Shown here: piece after piece, positions 5,714 to 5,744 of the stretch | How the letters are laid out: each line of letters starts with the position of its first letter | Position numbering within the stretch: position 1 is the stretch's first letter | Notes under the pieces: generated by a model | Databases searched by the model: none | The model's input: the letters and a program-made list of their open reading frames with translations, nothing else | Told to the model about the DNA's origin: nothing | Position numbers and translations under genes: made by a program | Assembly (NCBI GenBank): GCA_905371275.1 | Contig: CAJPLH010000124.1 | Span: 1-5,744, forward strand | Source: Prevotellaceae bacterium | Lineage (GTDB): Bacteria > Bacteroidota > Bacteroidia > Bacteroidales > Bacteroidaceae | Length of the DNA stretch: 5,744 nucleotides | Direction: 5' to 3'

Positions 5714-5744
5714 GTTTCTCTGTTCCCCCTCCCTTTTGTTAGGC
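5690..5744 (+). mobile_element. Left end of a second insertion sequence (IS256-like terminal repeat), truncated by window end
   Basis: The 28-bp repeat at 5690-5717 starts inside the transposase frame, exactly where family resemblance stops. Together with the relic copy at 5201-5228 this indicates a mobile-element end reading inward to the right. Only about 55 bases are visible and no transposase is reached, so the family (IS256-like by its end sequence) is tentative. A target-site duplication cannot be checked because the other end is outside the window. Confidence 0.5.

Noticed and set aside
5201..5717. Complete small transposon or MITE bounded by the two 28-bp repeats
   Set aside because: The two copies are in direct rather than inverted orientation, so they cannot be the two ends of one such element, and no inverted copy is present in the window.

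Overview
The window reads as the chromosome of a Bacteroidota member, most likely order Bacteroidales and plausibly Prevotellaceae. Four things point there: exported proteins with a short C-terminal tail resembling the type IX secretion (Por secretion) tail, a large exported met-zincin protease of a type common in Bacteroidota, weak or absent Shine-Dalgarno sequences, and one good match to the Bacteroides-type promoter (TTTG, about 20 bases, TAnnTTTG). The species cannot be named from sequence alone.

Layout, all genes on the + strand. Positions 1-504 are the 3' end of a protein with the alternating strand pattern of an outer-membrane beta-barrel. A 174-base gap with a long inverted repeat (possible terminator) follows. 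Next come two exported proteins of unknown function, 679-1704 (341 aa) and 1851-2474 (207 aa). Their N-terminal regions share a pattern, and their C-terminal tails match clearly, so I read them as diverged relatives. A structured 244-base gap with two hairpins leads to 2719-5106, a 795-residue zinc metalloprotease with HEVGHTLGLRH and an SIMDY Met-turn. It ends at a textbook intrinsic terminator (5140-5178).

The last 570 bases look like an insertion hot spot. They hold a 28-base repeat (5201-5228, again at 5690-5717) resembling an IS256-type terminal repeat; a compact promoter-hairpin-T-run unit (5241-5345) that could be a small RNA gene of about 70 nt; a hairpin-rich stretch; and the start of an IS982-type transposase (5561) cut off after about 43 codons by the second repeat copy. 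The window ends about 55 bases into that probable second insertion sequence.

How the genes work together is inference. The barrel fragment, the two tail-bearing proteins and the protease are all envelope or export proteins, but the gaps between them (174, 146 and 244 bases) suggest separate transcription units rather than one operon. I see no proof of a new multi-gene system. The best leads are the paired exported proteins, the small-RNA-like unit and the nested mobile elements.
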